The notes under the pieces were generated by a model, which had not been told where the DNA came from, did no database searches, and worked only from the letters and a program-made list of their open reading frames with translations. Positions 1-6,498 of a stretch of 22,701 nucleotides of DNA are shown here, one piece after another. Position 1 is the first letter of the stretch. Each line of letters opens with the position of its first letter. The DNA lies in contig JAKSTS010000023.1 of NCBI GenBank assembly GCA_024402455.1, forward strand, positions 1-22,701, given 5' to 3'. Position numbers and translations under genes: made by a program. Origin of the DNA: Treponemataceae bacterium (GTDB lineage Bacteria > Spirochaetota > Spirochaetia > Treponematales > Treponemataceae).

Positions 1-2
1 AG

Positions 3-86
3 TATGATTCAAATAATAATATTGTAGAAGAAGTATGGTATGAACATTATAGTAACTGGCAATACTTTAATGTGGATGCTTATTAA
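3..86 (+). CDS. 3' end of a cassette gene (partial)
   Basis: An open frame enters from the left edge and ends at TAA 84-86, giving 27 C-terminal residues that finish in NWQYFNVDAY. The aromatic- and acid-rich composition looks like real coding sequence, and the stop lies 21 bp before an attC-like site, the usual position for the gene of an integron cassette. The product cannot be identified because most of the gene lies outside the window. The other two forward frames are closed early (TGA at 5, TAG at 25). Confidence 0.5.
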   Translation, partial: YDSNNNIVEEVWYEHYSNWQYFNVDAY

Positions 87-107
87 TTTGAAGTTAATTA
101 TATAATA

Positions 108-170
108 GCATAACAAAGGTTCGTAGCCGACAGCGGGTCGAGCCCGCTGCGGTACAACCAATTGTTATGA
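108..170 (+). repeat. attC-like recombination site 1
   Basis: The outer arms CATAACAA (109-116) and TTGTTATG (162-169) are perfect complements and hold the AAC...GTT cores of integron attC sites. Inside them GGTT/AACC, GTA/TAC, CCG/CGG and CAGCGGG/CCCGCTG pair in order around loop TCGAG (138-142). This leaves single unpaired bases on one side only (C122, G126, A130), which is the extrahelical-base arrangement that lets integron integrases recognise a folded strand. By analogy the crossover is between G164 and T165. The site lies directly 3' of a gene. The integrase itself is not in the window. Confidence 0.82.
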
Positions 171-199
171 CGGATGGCTCGATGAGCCACTTTCGTTGA
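167..199 (+). other. mini-ORF starting inside attC site 1
   Basis: The ATG of the attC core GTTATG (167-169) opens a 10-codon frame (MTDGSMSHFR) ending at TGA 197-199. The same stretch holds two adjacent perfect triloop hairpins, GGCTC-GAT-GAGCC (176-188) and ACTTTC-GTT-GAAAGT (189-203). There is no Shine-Dalgarno sequence. Translation is not shown; it is listed because the next cassette has the same arrangement. Confidence 0.3.
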
Positions 200-246
200 A
201 AGTAAAGTCTCCAGCACATTTTCGGGTCATTCGTTGAATGATTTTT

Positions 247-642
247 ATGGCAAGTTGGAAACAAGTAAGAGATTATGTAGAGTCAAATTATAAGTATGAC
301 TATGACTATGATAGGGACTGTGATTATAAATTAATACTTGATGTTGGAAATGAAAGAACTCTAGTAGTTTTTATTCAGAGACTAAAAAATCAAGAAGGAA
401 CTTCGTGGATTGATGTTTCATCTCCTATCTGAGAAATTGATGAAGCTGATATATTTGATTTGCTTGAAGAGCTTGAGGAAAATGTTTGTGGTGTAGCTAT
501 AAAACGTGGATACTATATTTTTATAAGAAATGTAATTTTGCTTGAAAGTATTGATTCTGAATCATTGGATTCTGCATTAGCTAGAATTGTAAGTATAGCT
601 GACAATCTTGAATATAAATATGTAGGTGGTGATGATAATTAA
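247..642 (+). pseudogene. YbjN-like cassette gene interrupted by an in-frame TGA
   Basis: One reading frame runs from ATG 247 to TAA 640-642 and is broken only by TGA at 430-432. Both halves read as one protein of about 131 residues: an N-terminal half MASWKQVRDYV...WIDVSSPI and a C-terminal half EIDEADIFDLLEELEENV...YKYVGGDDN. The alternation of a helix, strands around LILDVGNERTLVVFI and a helical tail resembles the YbjN / type III chaperone-like fold, where a glycine often follows 'SPI'; GGA to TGA is one substitution. It could instead be two short peptides, but no good ribosome site precedes the second half (ATG 460). ATG 238 is an alternative start; neither has a clear ribosome site. A TATGAC hexamer run encodes the YDYDYD stretch near residues 16-21. 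It is the first gene of the 165-1462 cassette. Confidence 0.65.
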
Positions 643-679
643 GAATCATTTTTTCTAACATGAAATACTTCTTGAGTCT

Positions 680-708
680 AAAAACAAGCGGTCAAGCCGC
701 TTGTTTTT
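680..708 (+). terminator. rho-independent terminator after the YbjN-like gene
   Basis: AAAAACAAGCGG (680-691) pairs with CCGCTTGTTTTT (697-708) around loop TCAAG, a 12-bp stem ending in a T-run. It ends transcription from the broken upstream gene. Its 3' arm also supplies the -35 hexamer of the next promoter. Confidence 0.8.
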
Positions 709-748
709 ATTATGAAATTGCCGTATAATTTCATGTGGGAAATCCCAC
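701..748 (+). promoter_or_regulatory. promoter and operator-like palindromes of the cassette toxin-antitoxin operon
   Basis: TTGTTT (701-706), a 17-bp spacer and TATAAT (724-729) make a near-consensus housekeeping promoter. ATGAAATT (712-719) and AATTTCAT (727-734) form an 8-bp inverted repeat across the -10 box, followed at once by GTGGGA-AA-TCCCAC (735-748). Paired palindromes over a promoter are usual where an antitoxin represses its own operon; that role is inferred. The ribosome site AAAGGAGGT follows at 752-760. Confidence 0.7.
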
Positions 749-765
749 TTTAAAGGAGGTGTGTT

Positions 766-1020
766 ATGCAGTCTATAGCGGTAAAATCTTACGATGCAAA
801 AATCGATTCAAAAAAAAGAATAACTCTCAGAAATGCTTTGTATGAATATTTTCATATTGAAGAGTATGCAGATGGAAAAATTGTGCTTGAACCAAGAGTT
901 CTTGTGAAACCTTTTGAAGTATCAAAAAACACTTTATCGATGATGGACTCTTCTGTAGAAAACTTTAAGAAAGGAGCTGTTTCAGAACCAATTGATTTGT
1001 CAGCCTTTGGAAATGAATAA
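766..1020 (+). CDS. antitoxin of a cassette toxin-antitoxin pair (AbrB-like N-terminus suspected)
   Basis: An 84-residue protein preceded by a strong ribosome site (752-760). Residues 6-26 (VKSYDAKIDSKKRITLR) resemble the swapped-hairpin DNA-binding start of AbrB/MazE-type antitoxins, with an acidic segment later (EPIDLSAFGNE) of the sort that wraps a toxin. Its stop overlaps the toxin start by one base (TAATG at 1018-1022), so the two are translationally coupled. It probably neutralises the downstream RelE/ParE-type protein and represses the operon through the palindromes at 712-748. The family name is tentative; the antitoxin role rests mostly on context. Confidence 0.7.
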   Translation: MQSIAVKSYDAKIDSKKRITLRNALYEYFHIEEYADGKIVLEPRVLVKPFEVSKNTLSMMDSSVENFKKGAVSEPIDLSAFGNE

Positions 1021-1400
1021 TGTTTAAAATCAGAATGGGAATTCCAGAGATGAAGGCATTATGGGATGAATTGGTTAAGAAAAATTCTGAAAATACTGCA
1101 AATAAAGATGAGCAGTTATTGTACAAAAAGCTTGGAAATGCTTTGAAAAAACTTTCCATGGATCCAAGATATCCTGGATTGCAGTCACATGAAATTGATG
1201 TACTTTCAAAAAGATATGGACTAAAAGTTTGGGAATCATATCTTGAAAATAAAAATTCAGGTGCAATGAGAATATTTTGGGTATATGGTCCTGATAGAGA
1301 AGATATAACAATTATTGGACTTGAACCTCATCCGAATGACAAGAAAGATGCCTATGAAAAAATTGTTTTGTCAGGCATGGAACATAAAGAAGATAAATAA
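1020..1400 (+). CDS. RelE/ParE-superfamily toxin
   Basis: A 126-residue protein whose C-terminal half has the strand pattern of RelE/ParE toxins: residues 80-110 run SGAMRIFWVYGPDREDITII then GLEPHPNDKKDAYEKI, matching the family's 'yRI-y--...-i-il-i--H---Y' pattern. The N-terminal third is helical (KNSENTANKDEQLLYKKLGNALKKL). RelE members cut mRNA at the ribosome and ParE members poison gyrase; which applies cannot be told from the sequence. It starts one base inside the antitoxin stop and ends 3 bp before attC-like site 2, so the pair forms the distal part of the cassette. Toxin-antitoxin cassettes with their own promoters are common in large chromosomal integrons and are thought to stabilise the arrays. 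Confidence 0.78.
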   Translation: MFKIRMGIPEMKALWDELVKKNSENTANKDEQLLYKKLGNALKKLSMDPRYPGLQSHEIDVLSKRYGLKVWESYLENKNSGAMRIFWVYGPDREDITIIGLEPHPNDKKDAYEKIVLSGMEHKEDK

Positions 1401-1402
1401 AA

Positions 1403-1468
1403 CCTAACACGCATTTCAAATTATCGACACGCAGCCGAGCCGCATGCGGTTTAAAACAATTGTTATGT
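1403..1468 (+). repeat. attC-like recombination site 2 (less perfect)
   Basis: CTAACA (1404-1409) pairs at its core with TGTTA (1461-1465), and the right end has the same ACAATTGTTATG sequence as site 1. Inside, TTTCAAA pairs with TTTAAAA-side bases and TCG-CACGC with GCATGCGG with several mismatches and unpaired bases, so the fold is poorer than site 1. The position directly after the toxin gene, the length (about 66 bp) and the shared right end support an attC that has drifted or belongs to another subclass. Confidence 0.65.
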
Positions 1469-1503
1469 GGATGCACCACTGGTGCACGAGAAAATATAAG
1501 TAG
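1465..1503 (+). other. mini-ORF starting inside attC site 2 and abutting the next gene
   Basis: The ATG of the core GTTATG opens 12 codons (MWMHHWCTRKYK); the TAG at 1501-1503 directly touches ATG 1504 of the next gene. A perfect triloop hairpin TGCACC-ACT-GGTGCA covers 1472-1486. The next gene has no Shine-Dalgarno sequence, so termination-reinitiation from this frame is a possible way to translate it. That is inference. Confidence 0.35.
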
Positions 1504-1821
1504 ATGAATATTAAAGAAATACAAAATATAGAAGAGTGGATAGAAAATGAACCAGACGCAAAATTCTGTCTGCATAATGGTTTTTCGGGATTTTCCTTTG
1601 GTAGTCCAGTTAATCCAATTTTTATTGATACAAATTTTGCTATTAAATATTTAAATAAATTATTAGAACTAGAAAATAAGAAATTAGGGGAACTGATATA
1701 TATTAACTGTATAAATATTGAAAAAATATTATTTGACTTTCCTGAATTAAAAAAAGCTGGATATAGGTTCATTGGTTTAGTAAAAGAAAATCAATGCACG
1801 TATGAAAAAGAAGAGAAATGA
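1504..1821 (+). CDS. hypothetical cassette protein
   Basis: A 105-residue protein of unrecognised family. It starts NIKEIQNIEEWIENEPDAKF, has a glycine/phenylalanine-rich stretch HNGFSGFSFGSPVNP (about residues 24-38), a lysine-rich helix (YLNKLLELENKKLGEL) and a charged tail. No membrane segment or catalytic motif is visible. ATG 1504 is the only sensible start, but lacks a ribosome site. It occupies the last recognisable cassette and is read away from where the integrase should lie. Its AT-rich composition matches the other cassettes rather than the genes beyond 2250. Confidence 0.6.
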   Translation: MNIKEIQNIEEWIENEPDAKFCLHNGFSGFSFGSPVNPIFIDTNFAIKYLNKLLELENKKLGELIYINCINIEKILFDFPELKKAGYRFIGLVKENQCTYEKEEK

Positions 1822-2099
1822 CAATCGTAAGTTCGCACGGTAAAGCCGTGCCTTTTCCTATTTGCATTATTCCAAGCTGATTCTGCAGCTTTTAACAAAT
1901 TTTTTGCTGATTCTTGAGAAAGATTATAAACCTCAATAACCTTTGATGTCAGGTCAACAGGTATACTTCTGCTGCCTGTTTCAATTGATAACAAACAGGC
2001 AGGTGAAAGACCGGGCTTTTCTGCCATGGTTCCCAACAATTCAGATAAATCTAATCTCAGATGTCTTAATTGTTTACCATATTCTGTCACTGCTCCCAT
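1791..2099 (-). CDS. XRE-family helix-turn-helix regulator, probably truncated at its C-terminus
   Basis: A 102-residue frame starting at ATG 2099 behind GAGAGG. Residues 5-60 carry a Cro/CI-type helix-turn-helix: EYGKQLRHLRLDLSELLGTM, then AEKPGLSPACLLSIETGSR and a continuing helix to KVIEVYNLS. This type of XRE protein often serves as an antitoxin or autorepressor. After about residue 80 (KAAESAWNNANRKR) the frame runs through the hairpin at 1836-1852 and 31 bp into the opposing cassette gene, so the final 20 or so residues are probably replacement sequence from the array boundary. No partner toxin is adjacent. The perfect inverted repeat at 2146-2176 is a likely autoregulatory operator. 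Confidence 0.65.
   Translation of the reverse strand: MGAVTEYGKQLRHLRLDLSELLGTMAEKPGLSPACLLSIETGSRSIPVDLTSKVIEVYNLSQESAKNLLKAAESAWNNANRKRHGFTVRTYDCHFSSFSYVH
1836..1856 (+). terminator. probable terminator of the last cassette gene
   Basis: GCACGG-TAAAG-CCGTGC (1836-1852) is a perfect 6-bp GC-rich hairpin 14 bp after the stop of the 1504-1821 gene, followed by CTTTT. It lies inside the 3' part of the opposing XRE reading frame, which suggests that the end of that frame is not original. Confidence 0.5.
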
Positions 2100-2145
2100 A
2101 GAATACCTCTCATTTTAGTCTCTGCCAGAGATATAACATTTATGT

Positions 2146-2176
2146 CACATTTTGTAATACATTTTTACAAAATGTG
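2146..2176. promoter_or_regulatory. perfect 12-bp inverted repeat upstream of the XRE gene
   Basis: CACATTTTGTAA (2146-2157) and TTACAAAATGTG (2165-2176) are exact complements with a 7-nt spacer. The repeat lies 47-77 bp upstream of the regulator's start, where its promoter should be. Two-fold symmetry with arms about one helical turn long fits an XRE dimer site. An operator role is inferred from position. Confidence 0.55.
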
Positions 2177-2202
2177 AAAAACAGAATATAAACAAACTCA
2201 CC

Positions 2203-2247
2203 TTTTTACAGAATCAATGAGTAATATGCAAATCATCCCTGTAAAAA
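2203..2247 (-). terminator. weak inverted repeat after the HDOD gene
   Basis: TTTTTACAG (2203-2211) and CTGTAAAAA (2239-2247) are exact complements with a 27-nt loop, just 3' of the HDOD gene on the minus strand. The stem is AT-rich and the loop long, so termination is only a possibility. Confidence 0.25.
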
Positions 2248-2252
2248 ATTAA

Positions 2253-3752
2253 TCACTTTTCTTCAGAACGGCTGAACGAAAGGTTCAGTTTTTCTACAAG
2301 AGAATTAAACTGCATTTCGCTCTTTATGCCAAAAGTATCTTTACATATCTTAGGAATTTGAGAATATGAAATCTTGCCGTCAATAAAACTGCAGATCTGA
2401 TCCGCAAAAGCTACTACAGTCGTAATTTTCTTGTATTCTTCCGGTGCTTCATCCGGACTATGATGATATTTAATTGATGCAACAATTGATTTCGGGAAAT
2501 TCCATTTTTCTGCAATTTTTGCACCAAGAACTTCGTGGTTTGTACCGGAAATCATCTGTTCAATGACCTGCAGTGAAATGTTTTTCTGCTGAGTTGCATT
2601 AATAAGCTTTTTCATTGAGTCCGTATGTGTCGTTGTAAAGATAACTTTTCCAATGTCATGCAAAAGACCACATACATAAGCATCTGCCACAACAGTTTTG
2701 TCGCCTGCACAATAACTGCACGCAATCTGATGAGAGAAAAATGCAACTTTATATGCATGAACCCAGACCTGGCGTTTTTCTTCAGTGTTTTCACCAAGCA
2801 GACTGAAAGTTCCGATTGAGAACAAAAGATTGCGCAGTCCGTCAAGTCCAACCATTTTTACAGCTTCATATACATTCTGCACAGGGTTTACAGGTCTGAA
2901 TGCAGCAGAATTGACCATTTTGATAAGGTCGGCTGTAAGTGCAACATCGTTGTTGATGAACATTGCAATTTCAACCATGTCAGAATCAGGATCGGTAATC
3001 AGACGGTTGATTTCAACGATATTTTCAGGGAACGGCGGCAAATCGCCAATAACTTTAAGAAGTTCCTGTGAAACAACATCGAATTCTTTTGAACGTTTGT
3101 CTAAGAACGGCAGTTCAACACGCACAACAGTTTCTTTGTTTTCAACAAAAATCTGATATGATTCATCTGTCAAACCGATTTTTTTCAGCATCAAAATCAT
3201 AAGGATAAGGCCAAGACCTGCACCTTCTGTGTCATCAACAACTTTTTCAAGCGCTTCATTCATGTCTGTATATGTATGCGCACGGCAGATTTTGTCATGA
3301 ATACGCTTGTATTCAAAAAGGTTAAGTTCGCTGTTATTGCGCACTTCAAGCCTTATGTTATTATTTCTGGCAGCAAAAATAACTTTTATATAAAGACCTG
3401 CTTCTTTCTGTCTTTCAAGATAATGCTTAAGATTTTCAAGCATGTCCATTTTAAAAGTTTTCATGCCTTCGTCATAATCTTTAGGGTTGTTTATATCAAG
3501 ATTTTTTTCCAGAAAGAAGATTCGCTTTGTATTCGCTTTTTTTGCATTTGTTGTAAGTTCATTCAAACAATAAATCAAATAATCTGTCATGTGTGACTGC
3601 CCGAGAGATTTCAGGAAACAAGTCAGAACATCACTCATATAAAGTTCCATTTCATGAGGCAATACATATGTCGTAATTGATAAAGGAACACCGGCAACAG
3701 CAGCATTTTTAATTTTTTCAGTATCTATAACAAGACGTTTATCTTCAGCCAT
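2253..3752 (-). CDS. HATPase-like + HDOD domain signalling protein
   Basis: 499 residues from ATG 3752 (MAEDKRLVID). Residues 55-215 resemble a GHKL ATPase fold: an N-box-like NELTTNAKKAN at 63-73 and a G-box GAGLGL at 177-182. Residues 238-450 form an HDOD domain, beginning DLPPFPENIVEINRLITDPDS and including NNDVALTADLIKMVNSAAF, with an HD pair in LLHDIGKV (365-366). HDOD proteins act in bacterial signalling and are often linked to cyclic nucleotides or stress; the ligand here is unknown. No membrane segment is present. A further in-frame start at 3938 would add 62 Cys/Phe-rich residues and overlap the divergent gene, so it was rejected. The ribosome site is weak. The gene stands alone. Confidence 0.85.
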   Translation of the reverse strand: MAEDKRLVIDTEKIKNAAVAGVPLSITTYVLPHEMELYMSDVLTCFLKSLGQSHMTDYLIYCLNELTTNAKKANTKRIFFLEKNLDINNPKDYDEGMKTFKMDMLENLKHYLERQKEAGLYIKVIFAARNNNIRLEVRNNSELNLFEYKRIHDKICRAHTYTDMNEALEKVVDDTEGAGLGLILMILMLKKIGLTDESYQIFVENKETVVRVELPFLDKRSKEFDVVSQELLKVIGDLPPFPENIVEINRLITDPDSDMVEIAMFINNDVALTADLIKMVNSAAFRPVNPVQNVYEAVKMVGLDGLRNLLFSIGTFSLLGENTEEKRQVWVHAYKVAFFSHQIACSYCAGDKTVVADAYVCGLLHDIGKVIFTTTHTDSMKKLINATQQKNISLQVIEQMISGTNHEVLGAKIAEKWNFPKSIVASIKYHHSPDEAPEEYKKITTVVAFADQICSFIDGKISYSQIPKICKDTFGIKSEMQFNSLVEKLNLSFSRSEEK

Positions 3753-3931
3753 AACATGCAAAATTTTAACATAGTGCTTGTGGAAAAACAAGCAGAACTG
3801 CAAAAATAATTTTGAAAAAATGAACAATCTTCTGCATGACGCTAAAAAAAGTTTATCCGCCAGGCAGAAGAAATCCTGATTCCTGCTTTTCTTCTGGTGC
3901 AGATGTTGATTCTGCACACAAATAAGGACTT

Positions 3932-5098
3932 GTGGCACAAAAGATTTTTCTTTATCATAACGCCATGCATATTTTATTTTTAAGCGAATTATTTGTACTT
4001 TTTCTTCTTGTTCCCGTCGTTTTCCGTGTCTTTTTTAAAAAACGCAATAAAGTTGACACCACTGTAGTTTTTTCGCTTTTTGCATTTATCATTTCAATTC
4101 TTTTAGTGCTTACAAATGGTCTTTCTCTGTCTGTCATTGCAGCAGCTGTACCATGTTTTTTTGTTTTTTTCTTCAGCTTAAGAAGCCTCGGGCGCTGTTT
4201 TCAGCAGCTCAAAATGGACGCATACACACCAGGTGCCATTATTGCTTCGATTTTCGGCATAATTTTTGTTGCAGCAGGTGCTTATGTAATAATCGCTTTT
4301 TATCCGGTTTCAACTTTTCTGCATCTGAACTCTTCGGAATGTACTCCGGTTGAAATTCAAAAGGAAAACAAAGCAGGTTCTTTTGCTTCGGGTTTTGAAA
4401 AACCGGAGCTTTTCAAGAAGAAGATTTCCGTAACGTTTTATTCATTTTCGCCTGAATTAACACAGGAAAACGAAACGGACTTTGAAAAACTGCCTGTAAT
4501 TATTTATCTGCCGGACGTTTACACATCAATAAACGAAAACCGCCTTTCAATTGAATCAATTGCAAGAAAAGGCAACATCGTTCTCTGTGCAGATTTTTAT
4601 ACAAAAGACGGCGCATATTTAGATTCTTTCATGAATTCACACATTTTCCGCTCGTTTGCATTGCAGACAGAATTTTTTAAGGCAAAAGCTAAAAACATTC
4701 CGCAGGATAACAGCCAGCTGCAAATCTGGCAGAACATCAAAGTAAAAGAGCTTGAAGCAATTTTTGACTATGCAAAAGAAGCTCAGCTTTTTGACAGAAT
4801 CAAGCTGATTGCAGCAGACGGAAATGCCGCAAACGCAGCAGAAGAATTCTGCACAAAATCAAATATTAACATTCCTGTTTTTGCAATAGACGAAAACATT
4901 CCAGGCTACATCGGCGGCATGGGCAACCTTGCAGTAAATCAGCCTGCTGTTTACCACTATGTTGCAGAAATTCAAAGCGACGGCTGGATTCAATCGCAGC
5001 AGATTGCAGCACGCATAGAAAAGGCAAAAGTAACTGCATCAGCCGGAAAGCCGGAAAGTAAAACACAACCTGAACAGGAGATTGAGCAGAAGCTCTGA
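3932..5098 (+). CDS. membrane protein with a degenerate alpha/beta-hydrolase-like domain
   Basis: 388 residues from GTG 3932, with AAGGA close upstream; ATG 3965 (MHILFLSEL) is an equally possible start. Four hydrophobic segments lie near residues 14-34, 44-62, 66-83 and 101-124. A soluble domain follows (about 150-350): LPVIIYLPDVYTSINENRLS and IARKGNIVLCADFYT resemble the first strands of PAF-acetylhydrolase/dienelactone-hydrolase folds. Where the nucleophile elbow G-x-S/C-x-G should be, the sequence is IAADGNAANAA, so the serine or cysteine is missing and catalysis is doubtful. The tail is charged and Gln/Glu-rich. It heads a plus-strand cluster with the Nif3-like gene 7 bp downstream. Function unknown. 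Confidence 0.65.
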   Translation: MAQKIFLYHNAMHILFLSELFVLFLLVPVVFRVFFKKRNKVDTTVVFSLFAFIISILLVLTNGLSLSVIAAAVPCFFVFFFSLRSLGRCFQQLKMDAYTPGAIIASIFGIIFVAAGAYVIIAFYPVSTFLHLNSSECTPVEIQKENKAGSFASGFEKPELFKKKISVTFYSFSPELTQENETDFEKLPVIIYLPDVYTSINENRLSIESIARKGNIVLCADFYTKDGAYLDSFMNSHIFRSFALQTEFFKAKAKNIPQDNSQLQIWQNIKVKELEAIFDYAKEAQLFDRIKLIAADGNAANAAEEFCTKSNINIPVFAIDENIPGYIGGMGNLAVNQPAVYHYVAEIQSDGWIQSQQIAARIEKAKVTASAGKPESKTQPEQEIEQKL

Positions 5099-5105
5099 TT
5101 TAAGC

Positions 5106-5864
5106 ATGAACCAAAAAGAATTGGATAAATATTTCCGCAGCTTTTTAAACATAAACGATTTCTGTGCAGACATTTCAAAAAACGGTCTGCAGGTAGAAAA
5201 CAGCGGCAAAGAAATTACAAAAGTTGCTTTTGCAGTTGATGCGTGCGAAGAAACAATACAGAGGGCAGCACAGTGGAACGCACAGATGCTTTTTGTGCAT
5301 CACGGTCTTTTCTGGGGACACGAACAGACAATTACAGGCACGCATTACAGCAGAATTTCAAAACTGATAAAAAACGACATGGCTCTTTATGCTTGTCATC
5401 TGCCGCTTGATGCAAATGAACTTTGCGGCAACAATTATGGAATTGCAGCAAGACTAAAACTTAAAAACCTTAAACCGTTCGGCGAATGGCGCGGAATGAT
5501 GGCCGGAACAATCGGCGAAAGCGAAAAACCGCTTTCAATGACACAGCTTGTCAACATGCTTTTCCCAGACGGAGAAAAACCGAATGCAGTGCTGCAGTTC
5601 GGCAAAGATAAAATGACAAGAATAAGCATTGTTTCCGGTGCAGGTTCAGACTACATAAACGAAGCAGTAAATGCCGAAGCCGACGTTTTAATAACCGGCG
5701 AAGTTTCTCATGAAGATTATCACAATGCTTTAGAAAATCACATGAATTTAGTGGCTGGTGGACATTATCAGACAGAAACTGTCGGCGTTAAGCTTGTTGC
5801 TGCAAAACTTGAAAAGGAAACAGGAATTGAAACTGTCTTTATAGATGTTCCGACAGGTTTATAA
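5106..5864 (+). CDS. Nif3-like dinuclear metal centre protein
   Basis: 252 residues from ATG 5106; a longer frame from TTG 5082 overlaps the upstream gene and was rejected. Nif3/YqfO family signatures are clear: LFVHHGLFWGHEQ for the first metal-binding histidines, ALYACHLPLDA, TGEVSHEDYHNALE and the C-terminal GGHYQTET that completes the dinuclear site. Members form hexameric rings that bind two metal ions per subunit; a GTP cyclohydrolase I-like role has been suggested, but the substrate is not settled. Length is at the short end of the family, without the internal PII-like insertion of the longer forms. It is followed after 27 bp by lspA. Confidence 0.9.
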   Translation: MNQKELDKYFRSFLNINDFCADISKNGLQVENSGKEITKVAFAVDACEETIQRAAQWNAQMLFVHHGLFWGHEQTITGTHYSRISKLIKNDMALYACHLPLDANELCGNNYGIAARLKLKNLKPFGEWRGMMAGTIGESEKPLSMTQLVNMLFPDGEKPNAVLQFGKDKMTRISIVSGAGSDYINEAVNAEADVLITGEVSHEDYHNALENHMNLVAGGHYQTETVGVKLVAAKLEKETGIETVFIDVPTGL

Positions 5865-5891
5865 AAATCACAGTTTTTACGGGAGAAAAAA

Positions 5892-6428
5892 ATGGATAAC
5901 AATAGAAATCTTAAAATGCGTTTTTTGCCGCTCACATTGAGCCTTGCTGTCATATTATTAGATCAACTTACAAAATTATGGGTTGTCTGCAATATTCCGG
6001 CAGGAACAATTTATACATCTTTTTTCGGCGATTTTTTCAGGGTCGTTCATGTTACAAATCTTGGCGCAGCATTCAGCATCGGCAACGACCTTTCAGGCAC
6101 ATGGCGTTTTATTTCGCTCTGCATAATTCCGTTTATTGTACTCATCGCCATTCTAGTTGTTCTGCTTGTAACAAAAGAATTAAACCAGAAACAGCGCTGG
6201 TTTGTAGCCGGCATTTTAGGCGGCGGTTTTGGAAATTTAATCGACAGATTTTTTAGACCAGACGGCGTCGTAGATTTTATCGACATTAAATTTTATGGTC
6301 TGTTCGGGCTTGAACGCTGGCCTACATTTAACATTGCAGATTCTGCCGTACTTGTTTTTGGCATTGCACTGCTGCTTTCTCTTGTATTTTCAGCTTCATC
6401 TGAAAAAACTGCAAAAGAAAGCCTGTAA
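5892..6428 (+). CDS. lspA: lipoprotein signal peptidase (signal peptidase II)
   Basis: 178 residues behind GGGAGA, start ATG 5892. It cleaves the signal peptide of diacylglyceryl-modified prolipoproteins at the inner membrane, important in spirochaetes, which carry many lipoproteins. Four membrane segments are visible (about 11-33, 55-66/73-95, 104-116 and 148-168). Family motifs are intact: LDQLTK at 23-28, GGFGNLIDR at 111-119, and the catalytic aspartates in GVVDFID (D128) and FNIAD (D150). A 12-residue charged N-terminus and short C-terminal tail fall within the normal range. The gene lies in a plus-strand cluster between the Nif3-like gene and a small membrane protein. Confidence 0.95.
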   Translation: MDNNRNLKMRFLPLTLSLAVILLDQLTKLWVVCNIPAGTIYTSFFGDFFRVVHVTNLGAAFSIGNDLSGTWRFISLCIIPFIVLIAILVVLLVTKELNQKQRWFVAGILGGGFGNLIDRFFRPDGVVDFIDIKFYGLFGLERWPTFNIADSAVLVFGIALLLSLVFSASSEKTAKESL

Positions 6429-6498
6429 TTATATTAAAATTAAGTCCTTGAAAATTTTTCAGATTTAATTTAAAAACAACCTGCTTAAAGGGGAAATT

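Noticed and set aside
3753..3938. N-terminal extension of the HDOD protein to 3938
   Set aside because: The extension is Cys/Phe-rich, unlike the rest, and overlaps the start of the divergent membrane protein gene.
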